Positions 21,439-32,114 of a stretch of DNA of 64,000 nt are shown here, piece after piece. Origin of the DNA: Protopterus annectens (taxonomy: Eukaryota > Chordata > Ceratodontiformes > Protopteridae); the NCBI RefSeq assembly GCF_019279795.1, contig NC_056743.1, positions 923,554,936 through 923,618,935 of the forward strand. Direction: 5' to 3'. Position 1 is the stretch's first letter. Every line of letters begins with the position of its first letter. The position numbers and the translations under genes are program-made. The notes beneath the pieces were generated by a model that searched no databases, was not told the origin of the DNA, and saw nothing but the letters and a program-made list of their open reading frames with translations.

Positions 21439-22603
21439 ATGGATTCAGATTCTTTGTTGAACATTCCCAGAGTTTTTTGGGAAGACTCCATTCCTATTAA
21501 TAATGACTCTGTTACCCCTCCGGTTCCTGGTGGTTCGGGAATTCTAGGTGCATCGGGTTTGTCTTTACAGAAAACTATGGATAATTTTTTGGTTCATGGT
21601 TTATCAGTTTCTGCCTCAATTACTGCCCCTCATGCTGCTAATGTGACCAACGTTCCTGCTGCTGCTCAGATTTTGCTAACTTCAGCTCAAGTTCTGAATG
21701 CTGGTAGTACTAGAATTGTTTTGCCTACAACTTTGTCGACAGCTGTGCCTAATGGTGAGTTTATTCCTGCTGACCGCACATTCAAATTTATGGAAGATAG
21801 AAACCAAAGATTTCTTAACCCGTTTGGGGCTCTTGGTGGTTCCATTTCGGGTATGTGTTCTCAAGAAATACAGGAGATTGTGGACAGTTTTGTAAAGCTT
21901 ATCTTTCGGGAGACACGCTGTCATTTTATTAGGCTTAACAAGGTATACTGAGTTAAATATTGCTCCACGAGGGTTAAGGGCATTTAAAAGTCCAGTGACT
22001 CCCTTTGTCACTTCAGATAATACTGATTTAATGTTTAAAAATCGATGGTTAACCGCAGCACATACTTGTGCCATGGAATGGGTTAACATTCTAGTGGAAA
22101 GGGAGCAATTATTACATAATAAACTTCAGAAGGAGCTACAGAATATGCATTCTAAACTGTTAAGTGAAGTAGGGGACTGAAAGGTTAATGATATCTTTAA
22201 AAATCTTAAAGAAAAGCTGAATAAATTTGAGAATGAACAGGTCCACGTTAAATCTACCAAGATTAAAAGAGATATTCGGGACTATACTAATGGGCGGACT
22301 TTCTTGTGGAAAAACAAACAAAATTTCCACTCAGGGCAAGCGGGAAAAAGAAATCATAATAAAAAACAACTTTCTGTTTCTTTTGCCTCATCTGAGGGGG
22401 TAGGCTTTACTACAGATTCTGAAGGGGATATTCATGAATTCCCCCCATTACCGGGTGCACAAGATCCAGAAGCCCACAGACAGCGTTTTCATGATGACGA
22501 AGAGAATACCAAAAGAGGTAATAAGAAAAAAGGAACTGGTTTCTCTTCTCCTATGTGTGAGGGACAATTTAAACAAACATCTAAACGAGGCAGAAGGAAC
22601 TAA
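21439..22603 (+). pseudogene. PLE-2 copy B, N-terminal region
   Basis: Starts with ATG at 21439, five bases after the copy junction, giving MDSDSLLNIPRVFWEDS. The first frame is open for 170 codons to 21951 and then shifts. Following frames give LNIAPRGLRAFKSP and FVTSDNTDLMFKNRW (to 22180), then a Lys-rich stretch with RDIRDYTNGRTFLWKNKQ (about 22267-22320), a pattern I associate with the region upstream of RT in Neptune-like PLEs. An acidic segment (SEGDIHEFPPLPG) and a basic end (to 22603) follow. No enzyme motif is visible. It may act as a nucleic-acid-binding or RT-accessory domain, which is inference. Confidence 0.5.
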
Positions 22604-24334
22604 TGTATCTTACACTGTTTTTCCATCTGTCAGTGCATCAAATGTTGTTAATTTATCTGGCTCTGTGTTATCAGATGAAGAAATATCAGTTCTTCAGTTG
22701 AGTTTAAAATTTGTGCCAACTGTTATTCCTAGGAATTATGTTATAAAGCAAGAAGTTTTTAGATTTATTAGGAAGTTACATTTAAAATGTTATTTTGCAC
22801 AAGGGGATAAACGAGTCTGCACATATAATTGTGCGCAGAGTTCTGATAGTGATATGAGTGAAGACAGTTTTTTTTTCTTGTTTATCAGATGATGTTGATT
22901 TTGCTTTACCTAATGCTTATACATTATTGAATACTGATGGGGATTAATTTTCATAGTAAATTTATTCCTCCATACACTAATAATACTATTATGCAATTTT
23001 CTGAAATGCTTAATTTTTCATTTCAAGAATTAGTGAATTCATGTGACAAAAGTTCTTGGCACTTTAATATGATGAAAAATGAATGGTTTGCTTTAAAAAA
23101 AATGATGAATAGAAATGATTTCATTATTAAGCCTTCTGATAAAGGCAATAAGATTGTTTTACTTCACTATACTCAATATCATGATATGTGCATGCAACAT
23201 TTAAATGATACCCTAACATATGAGATTAGTGAACAAGTAAAATATTTGAATGCTATGAAAGAATTTACTGTTTTAATTGAGAAAGATGTGCGTTTGGGTT
23301 ATTTTTGTAAAAAGGATCTTGACACTAAATTGTGTATAGATAATTGTCAACTGGCTACTTTTTATTGTCTTCCCAAATTGCACAAGAATTTATCTAACCC
23401 CCCTGGTCATCCTATTGTGGCAGCTACTAATTATTTTTTACAGAATATTGGTGTGGTAATACATGGATATCTGTTACCTTATGTGGAAAAGCTTAATTCT
23501 TATATTAAAAATTCTTTTGATTTTATTGATAAGATATCTGATGTATTTTGGACTAATGATATGTTTTGGATTAGTTTAGATGTGGTTAGTTTGCATACAG
23601 ATATTAGCCAAAAAGATGGTATGCAGGCATTGCATTATTTCTTGGGTGATAGTCCTGTTTCACATTATATTTTGGACTTAACCAGTTTTTGTTTATCTAA
23701 TAATTTTTTTAGCTTTAATGAGGTGATTTACCATCAATTGAGAGGTATGGCCATGTGGGCACCTTTTGCCCCCATGTATGCCAATCTTTTTATGGCTACA
23801 TTTGAATTGGAATACATCTATACTAATTTATTTGTACAGCATAATGTGTTATTTTACTTTTGTTATATTGATGATTTGATTTTTTTATGTAAAGGGGGTT
23901 TTGATTTCGTGTCTACTTTTGTTTCTGATCTTAATAATAATAGATACAACATTAAATTTGATGGTTTGCAGTTTGGTACTAAAGTTAATTTTTTGGACAT
24001 TTCTCTGGTAGGAGGGGAAGATGGACACATGTTAACTACGGTCCATCGAAAATTTATTGATGGTAATCAATATTTATTTGGCACTAGTTGCCATCTGCCT
24101 CATACATTAAGATCTCTACCTTATGGAGAAATAGTTAGATTATCTAAATTGTGCAATGATAGTTTAGATTTGGAAAGACAGATTAATGAATTAATTGATA
24201 TGTTTTTACAAAGGGGTTACACTATGCAGGTAATTACTGAATCAATTGAAAAGCTGTTAAAAGCTAATATAAATTATGAAAGAAATAATGTTTATACTGG
24301 AGTGGGACAAAATAAGATGGATAAAAAACAATGA
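22604..24334 (+). pseudogene. PLE-2 copy B, reverse transcriptase
   Basis: The N-terminal RT part lies in the frame open at 22434-22892 (SDEEISVLQLSLKFVPTVIP, about 22671-22732). It is lost at a run of T residues (22869-22877). The main RT is open for 465 codons from 22937 to the TGA at 24332. It shows FIIKPSDKGNKIVLL (about 23121-23165), [50 protein letters not shown] (GxAMGAP with G to W), and the catalytic YIDD at 23864-23875. [15 protein letters not shown] follows. Order and motifs are those of Penelope-type RT, related to telomerase reverse transcriptases. This is the best-preserved PLE RT in the window. Confidence 0.85.
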
Positions 24335-24934
24335 CAGAGGAATAATATACAACAAGATAATATTTATTTTGTTACTACTTACAATATACTGAGTGAGCAA
24401 ATTTGGGAATCTATAAAATACTATTGGAAATTACTAACACAAGATAAATTGGTGAATAAATTTATTCCTAATGTTCCTCAGGTGGCTTGTAGTAGAGGAC
24501 AGAATCTGGGAGATAAGTTAATTAGGGCATATTATGTTTGTCCAACTGATAAATTGAATCTTTCAGTGTCCATTTTTGGAACTGTACCATGTCATACTTG
24601 CAGTATATGTTCCCATATTAAGTTGCACTTTTCTAGAATAAATGTTAAAATATTTAGACCACAGAAATGTTTTTCTTGTTATACTTTGGGTGTTGTTTAT
24701 TGTCTTAAATGTCCCTGCAACCTTTTCTATATTGGTGAAACCAAGAGAAAATTTAGAATAAGTTTGCAGGAGCATGCTCGTGACATTAAAAGGGGAGCAT
24801 TGGAAAGTCCGGTTGCATTGCATTTTATGGAAAAGCATAGTTGTAATGCTAATTTATTGCAAGCAGCTATATTAGAACATGTTTTTGTGAAGAAAGGTAA
24901 TGATAAATTATTAAAAATATATGTTATTATATAA
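24335..24934 (+). pseudogene. PLE-2 copy B, GIY-YIG endonuclease region
   Basis: In frame with the RT after the TGA at 24332-24334. The linker (SEQIWESIKYYWKLL) and VNKFIPNVPQVACSRGQNLGD lead to the Cys pairs TVPCHTCSIC and KCFSC, followed by GVVYCLKCPCNLFYIGETKR, the GIY-YIG core, and EHARDIKRGALESPVALHF with conserved R, E and H. The open frame ends at 24934. Compared with copy A only scattered substitutions are seen. It would cut target DNA to prime reverse transcription. Confidence 0.85.
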
Positions 24935-25347
24935 GGAAACTATTTTTATACTAAAGTATAATACATTGTCACTATTGGTCTGAATAAAGAAGTTAATTGG
25001 AGGTGTTTACTTTAATACATAATATATATTTGTGTAATTTTAGTGTTCGTATTTGTTGTATTTGTTATAGTATTATAGTGTTATTTGTATAATTTCTGTT
25101 TACTTTCAATTCAGCACTATGAACTTGTTAATTAGTTTATTAATTGGATGGGGGATGGAGTCTAATTGACTGTGTGTATAAAAGGGAATGTCTTTTCACT
25201 ATTATTTTTGTACTCATTGAAGGCTGTGGTAGCCGAGGCGCTAAGACAGTTTGAATTTTTATTAAATTCTTCAGCGTGGAATCCGTGTTGTTTTTGTGAC
25301 TTTTTAGTCTTTTTTAAGACTATTTTGCTGTTTCTTGTTGTTGCTTT

Positions 25348-25363
25348 ACAAAACTGAAACCAT
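25348..25363 (+). repeat. Right 16-bp target-site duplication of PLE-2
   Basis: ACAAAACTGAAACCAT follows directly on the PLE-2 end (…TTGTTGTTGCTTT) and is identical to 19363-19378. Confidence 0.85.
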
Positions 25364-26000
25364 GTTTGAACAAATTAAGGTATACTAGTGATGACTAAAT
25401 CACTGCAATTAAACATATGAAAATCACTGTCATTATGACCAATGTCAGACAGTTCCATATTGTCCATCCATTTTTCAGTTACCTCCTAATTATTGGTGAT
25501 TCTGCCCTCGCCTCCTGATGCTCGTTGAATAATTCATCTGTCTTAGTGCTCTTGCTTCCTCCTGTGTTTGTAAATTCCTGGAGCTCTGTATTACCTCCGA
25601 ATATGTCCAGCTGGCTAGCCTCTCTGAACACTGCAGCACTGGGGGCTGTACAGTCATGTCTAAAAAAATGAGATGAATTATCTTATATTATTTCATAAAG
25701 ACTGTCAAGGCTGTTAAGATTTGGCTGTTCACTGACAGATTTTGGAGGATTGTCTTTGTTTTTTCCTAGGACAAGGAGTCAGTGTATACAGTATTTGCAG
25801 TATAGTCAGCCTTGTACAAAGCTTTTTCTTTTTTTTTTGATTTATGTTTGATTCACAAGATTTCTCCACTTTCTCAAACTTTGCCTTATACTTATGTTCA
25901 TAACCTATAAACAATGGGTCTGTATTAGAACACCGAACTTTCAAAATTTTGAGTATTCTAATATCGAACCCTATTAATCAAAAATTTAAAACATCGAACA
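25364..26000 (-). pseudogene. PLE-1 5' portion beyond the PLE-2 insertion
   Basis: Joined conceptually to 19362, the minus strand just right of the insertion continues the RT N-terminus: FVPAQSASLHTL and DVKMFTHKLHLSL lie on the left side (19359-19295), with ELSDIGHNDSD-like acidic sequence to the right. An open frame at 25944-25729 is Lys/Glu-rich and may be part of the N-terminal domain, but it has no motif I recognise. The true 5' end lies somewhere between 26000 and 26320. Confidence 0.45.
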
Positions 26001-26320
26001 TACAGAACAGCAAATTTTTTCCTAGGGAAAAAATTCACTGTTCCAAAACACATATACACAACACAAGCACACCAAACAAACAGCAATCCACACACATACA
26101 CCTAAACCCTTACACCTAACCCTACACTAAATTATACATACAATACTAGCTATCCACTTACCTTAAACCAAACCCTAAGGTCCATCACTATCGCAATCCC
26201 CCAATTTGTTAGTGAGATTTTGAAAGTCCTGCTGTGTGCAAATCAGTTACTGTGATGACACTATGGAGTACAAAATGGTGATACTTTAAAAACTTGTAAT
26301 CCATAAAAAAAAAAAAAAAC
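25920..26320. other. Unassigned segment at the PLE-1 5' edge
   Basis: Contains a near-palindrome TTTTTTCCTAGGGAAAAAA (about 26015-26035), a CA- and CCTAA-rich stretch (26045-26190) and an A14-15 run (26306-26319). It could be the PLE-1 leader or a small nonautonomous element; I cannot decide. Confidence 0.25.
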
Positions 26321-26820
26321 TCCATGTGTGTTGAAAACCACACAAAGTTATCAAACTCAGAAAAAAATTATTAGCACACTCCTGAGAAAGCCACTACAGC
26401 ACTAATAATGAAAGGTTGTTTAATGGTGAAGTGCTTTCCTCTTTCACAAAAAGTACATACTTCTTCAGAAATAAATGTTAGCCATTATATTAGCAAGCTG
26501 TTATATAACATGACCTGCTTGATGATGTGACTACTGAACAAACTACACAGAACATTTAAAGGTACACGGATAAGAAAAATACATTCAGTAGAAATATATT
26601 AGCTAAAACAAAGAAATACTAAAAAAACTAGATAATACATTCAAATATAAAATCATTACATTTTTAAATTAGGAAGAAAATGTGAAGAAATCTTTATTTA
26701 AAACTACTTTTAAAATCACAGTCTGGCAGGCTTCATTTTCAAACAACACACAAGAGACACATTCTTATTGATACCTGGAAGGCAATAGGCTTCTAGTTTC
26801 AGCTGTCATAAAAGTACTAG
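26321..26820 (-). mobile_element. PLE-1 3'-end copy standing upstream of PLE-1 (pseudo-LTR-like)
   Basis: Matches the 3' end of PLE-1. TCCATGTG...TTGAAAACCA at 26321 corresponds to 14925. ACACAGAACATTT-AAA at 26547 corresponds to 17015. CACAGTCTGGCAGGCTTCATTTTCAAA at 26717 corresponds to 17211, and CTTCTAGTTTCAGCT at 26789 to 17280. It lies directly 5' of PLE-1 in the same orientation, as expected of a truncated upstream tandem copy. A chance second insertion is possible. Confidence 0.7.
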
Positions 26821-26829
26821 CAATCAATT

Positions 26830-28360
26830 TTGGCAACACCTTTGCCATGCTTTTCACTAGTATAGATATAAACACTTTATAATCATGGTTTAAATTTGAA
26901 TGGGTCTATATGAAGCTGGGTTTGATTATTCTTTACTATATTTAGGTAATGCAGTCACCACAGCTTTTTTCCAACATGTTGGTGCTTACTCTCCTTTTAA
27001 AACACAATTAAAAACAATCTTCTAGATCTTTATGACTTTCCTCTATTCTAACTTCCAAACTTCCACTGGCATGCCATCAGTTCCTAGAGACTTTCATGAA
27101 GATTGATTATATGACACTGTTTTTATCTCATATTTTTTCACTGTAACTATTAGGGGTCGAGGCTCATCTACCTCTAAACATTAGCACAGATAAGTCTTCC
27201 ATAATTCTTTCCATGTCTGCCTTTTCTTGATTTCCAAATTGTTATGCTTTATACAATTTTTCATAAAAAGTTCTGAAATATCTCTAATACCTCTATAAGG
27301 TCTATGTTTATTTTTTATTGTTATAGGCTCCCTAAGTTTGGTGACAATCCTTTCTATTTTCTGTTGCCTAAGTTATTGTGCTAAACATTTTTGTGCTCTT
27401 GAGTTGTTTTTTTCTAAACTCAGCATATTACCCAAATGCTCCCTTATTTTCTCTTAAGCACTCTGCAGTTAAGCCCCTCTCAATAATTCCTATTACTTTT
27501 TAACCATCTCTATTTCTCTTTTATTTCTATTCGATTTTTAAATCCATTTCCATTTTATCTTTCTCATTAGCTACCACTTTGAAGAAATGTATACCTTCCC
27601 TTATAACTATAGAATAATTTCTATCTATTCCTTAAATTCCTCTATTTTTAACAGGTAGGTGGGAATGCGCCAGTGCTCATTTTTACCTTATTATCCTGTA
27701 TTTTATCTTAGTTTTTATTGGTGCATGATCTGAAATAGTTATAGTGGTCTGTTAAAGCTTTCAATTAAATGCACACTTGGGGAATAACATGCAAATTCTG
27801 TCCGAGTTCCTAATACTTAATTTACGACTTCCATACCAGATAATTTCATGCATTTCTTCACAAATCTACCCTCTTTTGTTATATTTTCCCTTCTTTGTCC
27901 CCTAATACATTCTCACTATTCCCAGTCAAGTTCCAGTCCCCAGCTATAAGTAATATTTTCTGCTGAAAACTTCTTATTTTCCCAAAATGTTCTTAAATAA
28001 TATCAGGTTTTGATGGAATATAAATACATGAAAGCGTAATCCTCCTCCCTTGTCAATAGCCCTTTACTACCACAAATCTACCATTATTGTGTTTTTTCTT
28101 TTTTCTTCCACCACTATTGGAGCTCCTCTAGCAATCAGTATTATTACTACCCATTTCCTTTGACAATGGTAGTCTGCTGAATATCCACCCTGAAATCTCT
28201 TTTTGGTTAAATCCACACAGTAATTTCTTTCCGACTGTATCCCACCCTATGTTACTGTTTGCAATTTGCTTTTCTTAATATAAGTTGATATTGTTGCCTT
28301 TTTATCTACACTTGTAAGGTCATACACATTCCAAGATAATATGAATAGAGTAGCCATTAT
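26830..28360 (-). pseudogene. L1/Tx1-like LINE ORF2 remnant (endonuclease and RT start)
   Basis: On the minus strand the region opens with MATLFILSWNVYDL (about 28358-28317), the N-terminal motif of L1-group endonucleases, followed by Y-I-K-K-S-K. Further on are LIAGDWNLTGNSENVLG (near 27950), the G-D-x-N block, and ISDHAPIKTK (near 27745), the S-D-H block. The RT start shows SLGTDGMPVEVWKLE (near 27090), KAVVTALPKYSKE (near 26965) and SNPASYRPI (near 26925), and ends against the PLE-1 fragment near 26825. The copy is 3'-truncated or interrupted and full of stops. Confidence 0.65.
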
Positions 28361-29245
28361 GATTAAAAAGCTATTGTTCCCACCTATTACACACAACGTT
28401 TTTTTTAATGTGCACTTGCAACTTTTGTCTTACATGCACACACTAATGTTCATCATGGTCATCTTTTATACAGTCATTTCTTCTCATCTCTATTTGACCA
28501 TGTCATATTTTTCAAGACTTTTTGTTTTAATGAAAACCCTCAAATAAAAAATTACATACATTTTCAGTGCACTTCCATCCTTTATTAACTTACACAAAAC
28601 TATTTACATCTTCAAAACTGAAGTTTAACCCTATTGGTAGGAACAACTGCCCCAAATCTACAGCTGTACCTACAGGTGCTACCTAACTTAAATTAAGGTC
28701 ACCCATGCTAAAGTGCATGTTACAACTGGTATTCCCACTTATACCAATTCCTGTCTATTTTCTTATCATTATTCCCCCTCCCAGATGTAAACATATAGCT
28801 TGTATGCTATGAGACAACATTGACTTTTAGCCCTAACAAAAGTGTACTGTCTATCTTTAAATAAAACTAAATGGTACAGTGTTGTAGTAAATGCATTAAA
28901 GTGTTAAGTCTGCTAGGAAGGCTGCTATCTCTTACTCACTTCCTATAATTTCAAAGTTTATTTTTCACTGAACTGCTTGCCATTGTACCTTTAAATTACC
29001 CATTTCCCTTAGCAAAGAATGTTCAGAACTCTTGAGACTAATTGCCTGCAGCTGTAGACAGCTCATAAACATGTAAATGTAGTCAGCAATGAGAAAAAAT
29101 ACAGCTAAGAACTCTATAGATGCATGAGAGAAACTTTGTAAATTTCACTCAGAACAAAATGTACAACTGTTTTCAGCTGTAGACTTCTTGACTCCCACTG
29201 AGAATATTTGCTAATGGAAATAAAATCATACTAATATCTTTGCAA
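28361..29245. other. No recognisable gene or element
   Basis: AT-rich sequence between the L1-like remnant and a SINE. Short chance frames only. It might include more LINE sequence too decayed to read. Confidence 0.4.
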
Positions 29246-29249
29246 ATAG

Positions 29250-29512
29250 AGCTGAGGTGGTACAGCGGTAGCGTTGTTGCCTCACAGCAAGAGGTTCTCC
29301 CGTTCAGTTCTCGGCTGGAGTGCCTTCTGTGTGGAGTCTGCATATCCTCCCCATGGTCGAGTGGCCTCCAAAAGACATGCGTGAATGGGCGTGCCTTCGC
29401 TGAAGGTTGGGCATCGAGCTAGCAACTCAGCACCATAAAAATCTACTGCCAATCATTAGCGGACCGGAGTTCCACTGTGGCGACCCCTAACCTGAAAAAG
29501 ACAAACAAACCA
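29250..29512 (+). mobile_element. tRNA-headed SINE, nearly full length
   Basis: Head GAGCTGAGGTGGTACAGCGG resembles a Pol III A box, and GGTTCTCCCGTTCAGTTCTC resembles a degenerate B box, within the 'gcctcacagcaagaggtt' context common in fish SINEs. The body CTTCTGTGTGGAGTCTGCAT and the tail (GAAGGTTGGGCATCG to TGTGGCGACCCCTAACC) follow. The tail half matches 13.30-13.42 kb. It has no coding capacity and would rely on a partner LINE. Confidence 0.7.
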
Positions 29513-30560
29513 ATATCTTTGCAGATGCAAGAGACTTAGCATTTTTATGGCTTTCATCATTTTGTCTTATTTTTTCAAGCCTTTGCTTACCAAAAAAACA
29601 CTTGTTTATAGCTTAAGCCAATGCTACAATTCATCCTTTCTGCTCTCCCAGTATGCCTTGTGGCATTTAAAACATGCTATTGGCATTATGCACCATCTTT
29701 CTCTCTCTTCCTGTCGTTTCACTAGCTTTTCTACTGGTGGTGTGCTAACACTACATTTCAAAGCTGTAGGAACTAATTACAGAGATACTGAAATAAACAA
29801 GAACAAATGGTACTGCCTTTGATATTGTTCTAAATGATCAAGTTGTGGTAATATGTTCTTTTTAGCCAATCTAGCTATTGTATTAAGTGCTGGAATTCTG
29901 CAAGTGGTTCTGCTTTACTAATTAAATAAGATGTTCCTTTACTTTTTGAAGTAGATGTGAGCTATTTTAGTTTATTTCGGCAATTGATCACTGTCTTAAA
30001 TGTCTAGTCAATTTGATTCATCAGCTTGTTGTTAAAATACTATTTAAACTGTTTAGTGTTCAAGTACATTAATCTAACATACTTACAAATAGTATTTAAC
30101 TGTCTAATGTTCAAGTAATTTAATTTTGCTAGGAGTCAAGACTGCTATGGTCTGCAGTTTTCATTATGATGGACACATGACATTATAATCTCTATTCCTC
30201 TGCTAAAATACAAACTGTCTTAACTATATACTATCATTGGTTAAGAGCAGGCAGCTGCTAAATTGCTAAACACTGTATGTTGGTTGATATTGAACCTCAT
30301 CATTTTAGCCTGTTATGAAATTGCTATTTCGACCATCTGCTTCTGCATATAGTGTGAACAGCTATTGTTTATTAATGGATGTTATTTATGATGAAAGCTA
30401 ATACCGTCTGTAGTGTGTACAGCTGTAGTAACGCAATACATTTTAATTGTGTTGTAAGCTAATTCTTTTTGGAGTGTGAACAGCTAGTATTACTTAAATA
30501 ATTTTAATTGTGTTGGAAGGTAATACTATAACTCACTACATTCATTGTATTGCATACAGT
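29513..30560. other. No recognisable gene or element
   Basis: AT-rich sequence. A short phrase (ag-gt-GTGAACAGCT followed by A/T-rich text and 'ttaattgtgttg') recurs near 30353, 30415 and 30477, about 62 bases apart, suggesting a small decayed tandem repeat. Confidence 0.35.
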
Positions 30561-32114
30561 TATTGTGACTCATTATATCTATTCTTCTGTCTATAACTTG
30601 TCCCTATCCTCTCCAAGCAACAACTTCTCTCATTTTCCCACTTTCCATTTCCTCTCTTCCTCCTGCCTACTCCTACTAACCATCAAATCAACTGTTACTG
30701 TTAAACCTTACACAGTCTCCAGGATCTTCACAACTAACCTACTTTCTTCTTTTTTTTTGTTTGTTTTTAGGCTGCATACCGAGTACAGGAAATGGCTCGG
30801 ATTTCTCCTCCATTAAGTCTGGATCACTGAAACGCCTTCCCATCTCAGCCTATTTAGCCCAGCAAAATTCAGCAAACATTGACGTATGTTAAACCTTCTC
30901 TTCCAACAAATATATTTTCTGTACACTGAAATTAGCACATCTCCGAACTACTTCTTCTGCTAGATTTCTACTCTACTACTTACCTATAATAACTTAACTA
31001 CTACTTACCTATAATAACTTCTTATTGCAGGTGCTCTACCATTCACTTCGTTCAGTATATTTTTCTGAAACAATTCAGCTATAGCACATACTTACGGCTT
31101 CTGTGATTGTTTTTGTTTTCCAGTTTAAGCTTCCCACCAGACTCCAGTTCATCCTACTCTGTTTGCCTTACCCCTACTTTTACCTTAACCATCCACACCC
31201 TTTCTCTCCAGCAACCAATCCCATCTCTGAACATCTATACTACTCTATACACCAACACTACTCATTCTTCCTCTTACTGACTCTCTGTCATCACTAACCT
31301 GAAACCTACATCTGTATCTCCCCTTAGTCTCCCACCTACAATCAGCCCCTAACTTTCACTTCCCTTAACTAACATGCCCCCTTACTTACCATAATACAGC
31401 ATCTTCTTCACTCATTTCCTCCTTTTTTAAATCCATAGACTCCTTTCACCTTGTTTATCCTTCCCATTTCTCTCCAACAATTTCTCTCTCAGCTCATCTG
31501 CTTCCCTCATCCCCATACTCCCACCACTGACTCCTAACAACAGGACTTCACCCCTTTCTCTCCTCTTACCTCTACTTCATTCCTTGCTCCACTTCTTCAC
31601 TAAACCTCTCTCCACTATACTTTTCTTCCACTTTAAGCTACCCTTAATTAAAACCTCCTGCAGCTTACTAATCATAATGGCTGCCATCAGCCACATCTCA
31701 CACTCACAACTTATATTTCTCCATGCACTTAGCTTCATCCTCCTCATACTCATTTACCATGTAACATCCCTCCCAATTCCACCTACACAACTACCACTCC
31801 TTCCACTCCACAACCCAACCTCTCCTCCCACAATCAAAACACTCCAACATCAAAATCACCTCTGATCTCTACAACACTACTTATATAGGTCACTTTCCAT
31901 ACAAATCCATTCAATTAAACATTAAATCCCACATTTCTCTTAGATTCAACAATCTTTTCTCTAAACCCACTATCATCCATATTAGCATCCTCAATCATAT
32001 AAAACTTCAAGCTCAGGCCCTAATCACTCTTCTTCATCTTCCACCACTCCATCACCTCTCCCCTCTAAGGACATCCCCATCTACCCCAAAGCCTCCAACC
32101 TTCAGCTACTCAAC

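Larger units (their letters stand above)
19379..25347 (+). mobile_element. PLE-2: Penelope-like element as a head-to-tail partial dimer
   Basis: Copy A (about 19414-21433) is truncated in the RT at its 5' side and runs to the 3' end TTGTTGTTGCTTT. Copy B (21434-25347, 3914 bp) begins immediately with GGATTATGGATTC and runs to the same 3' end. The shared ~2-kb segments (19414-21433 and 23334-25347) look roughly 95-97% identical in the stretches I compared. This is the pseudo-LTR arrangement known for Penelope elements. An AT-rich filler (19379-19413) separates the left direct repeat from copy A. The domain set, RT with YIDD followed by a Cys-rich GIY-YIG endonuclease with C-x2-C, fits the Neptune-like vertebrate PLEs; the subfamily call is tentative. 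Confidence 0.9.
14924..26320 (-). mobile_element. PLE-1: old Penelope-like element, split by two later insertions
   Basis: A minus-strand Penelope-like retroelement. The 5' part lies at about 25364-26000. The RT runs from about 19362 down to 18080, the linker and GIY-YIG endonuclease from 18089 to 17309, and the 3' end covers 17305-17008 plus 15058-14924. It is interrupted by PLE-2 (19379-25347) and by a CR1-like LINE (about 15058-17008). RT landmarks are KPDKGDELVIMN (near 19065-19030), HPIVNTSGSET (near 18800), IPHTTGLEWF (near 18615-18590) and YITD in place of YIDD (18325-18336). A second copy of its 3' end stands immediately upstream at 26321-26820. The element is decayed, with many stops. 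Confidence 0.75.

Noticed and set aside
29250..29330. A functional tRNA gene
   Set aside because: Only box-like segments are present; no cloverleaf can be drawn and the sequence continues into a SINE body and tail.
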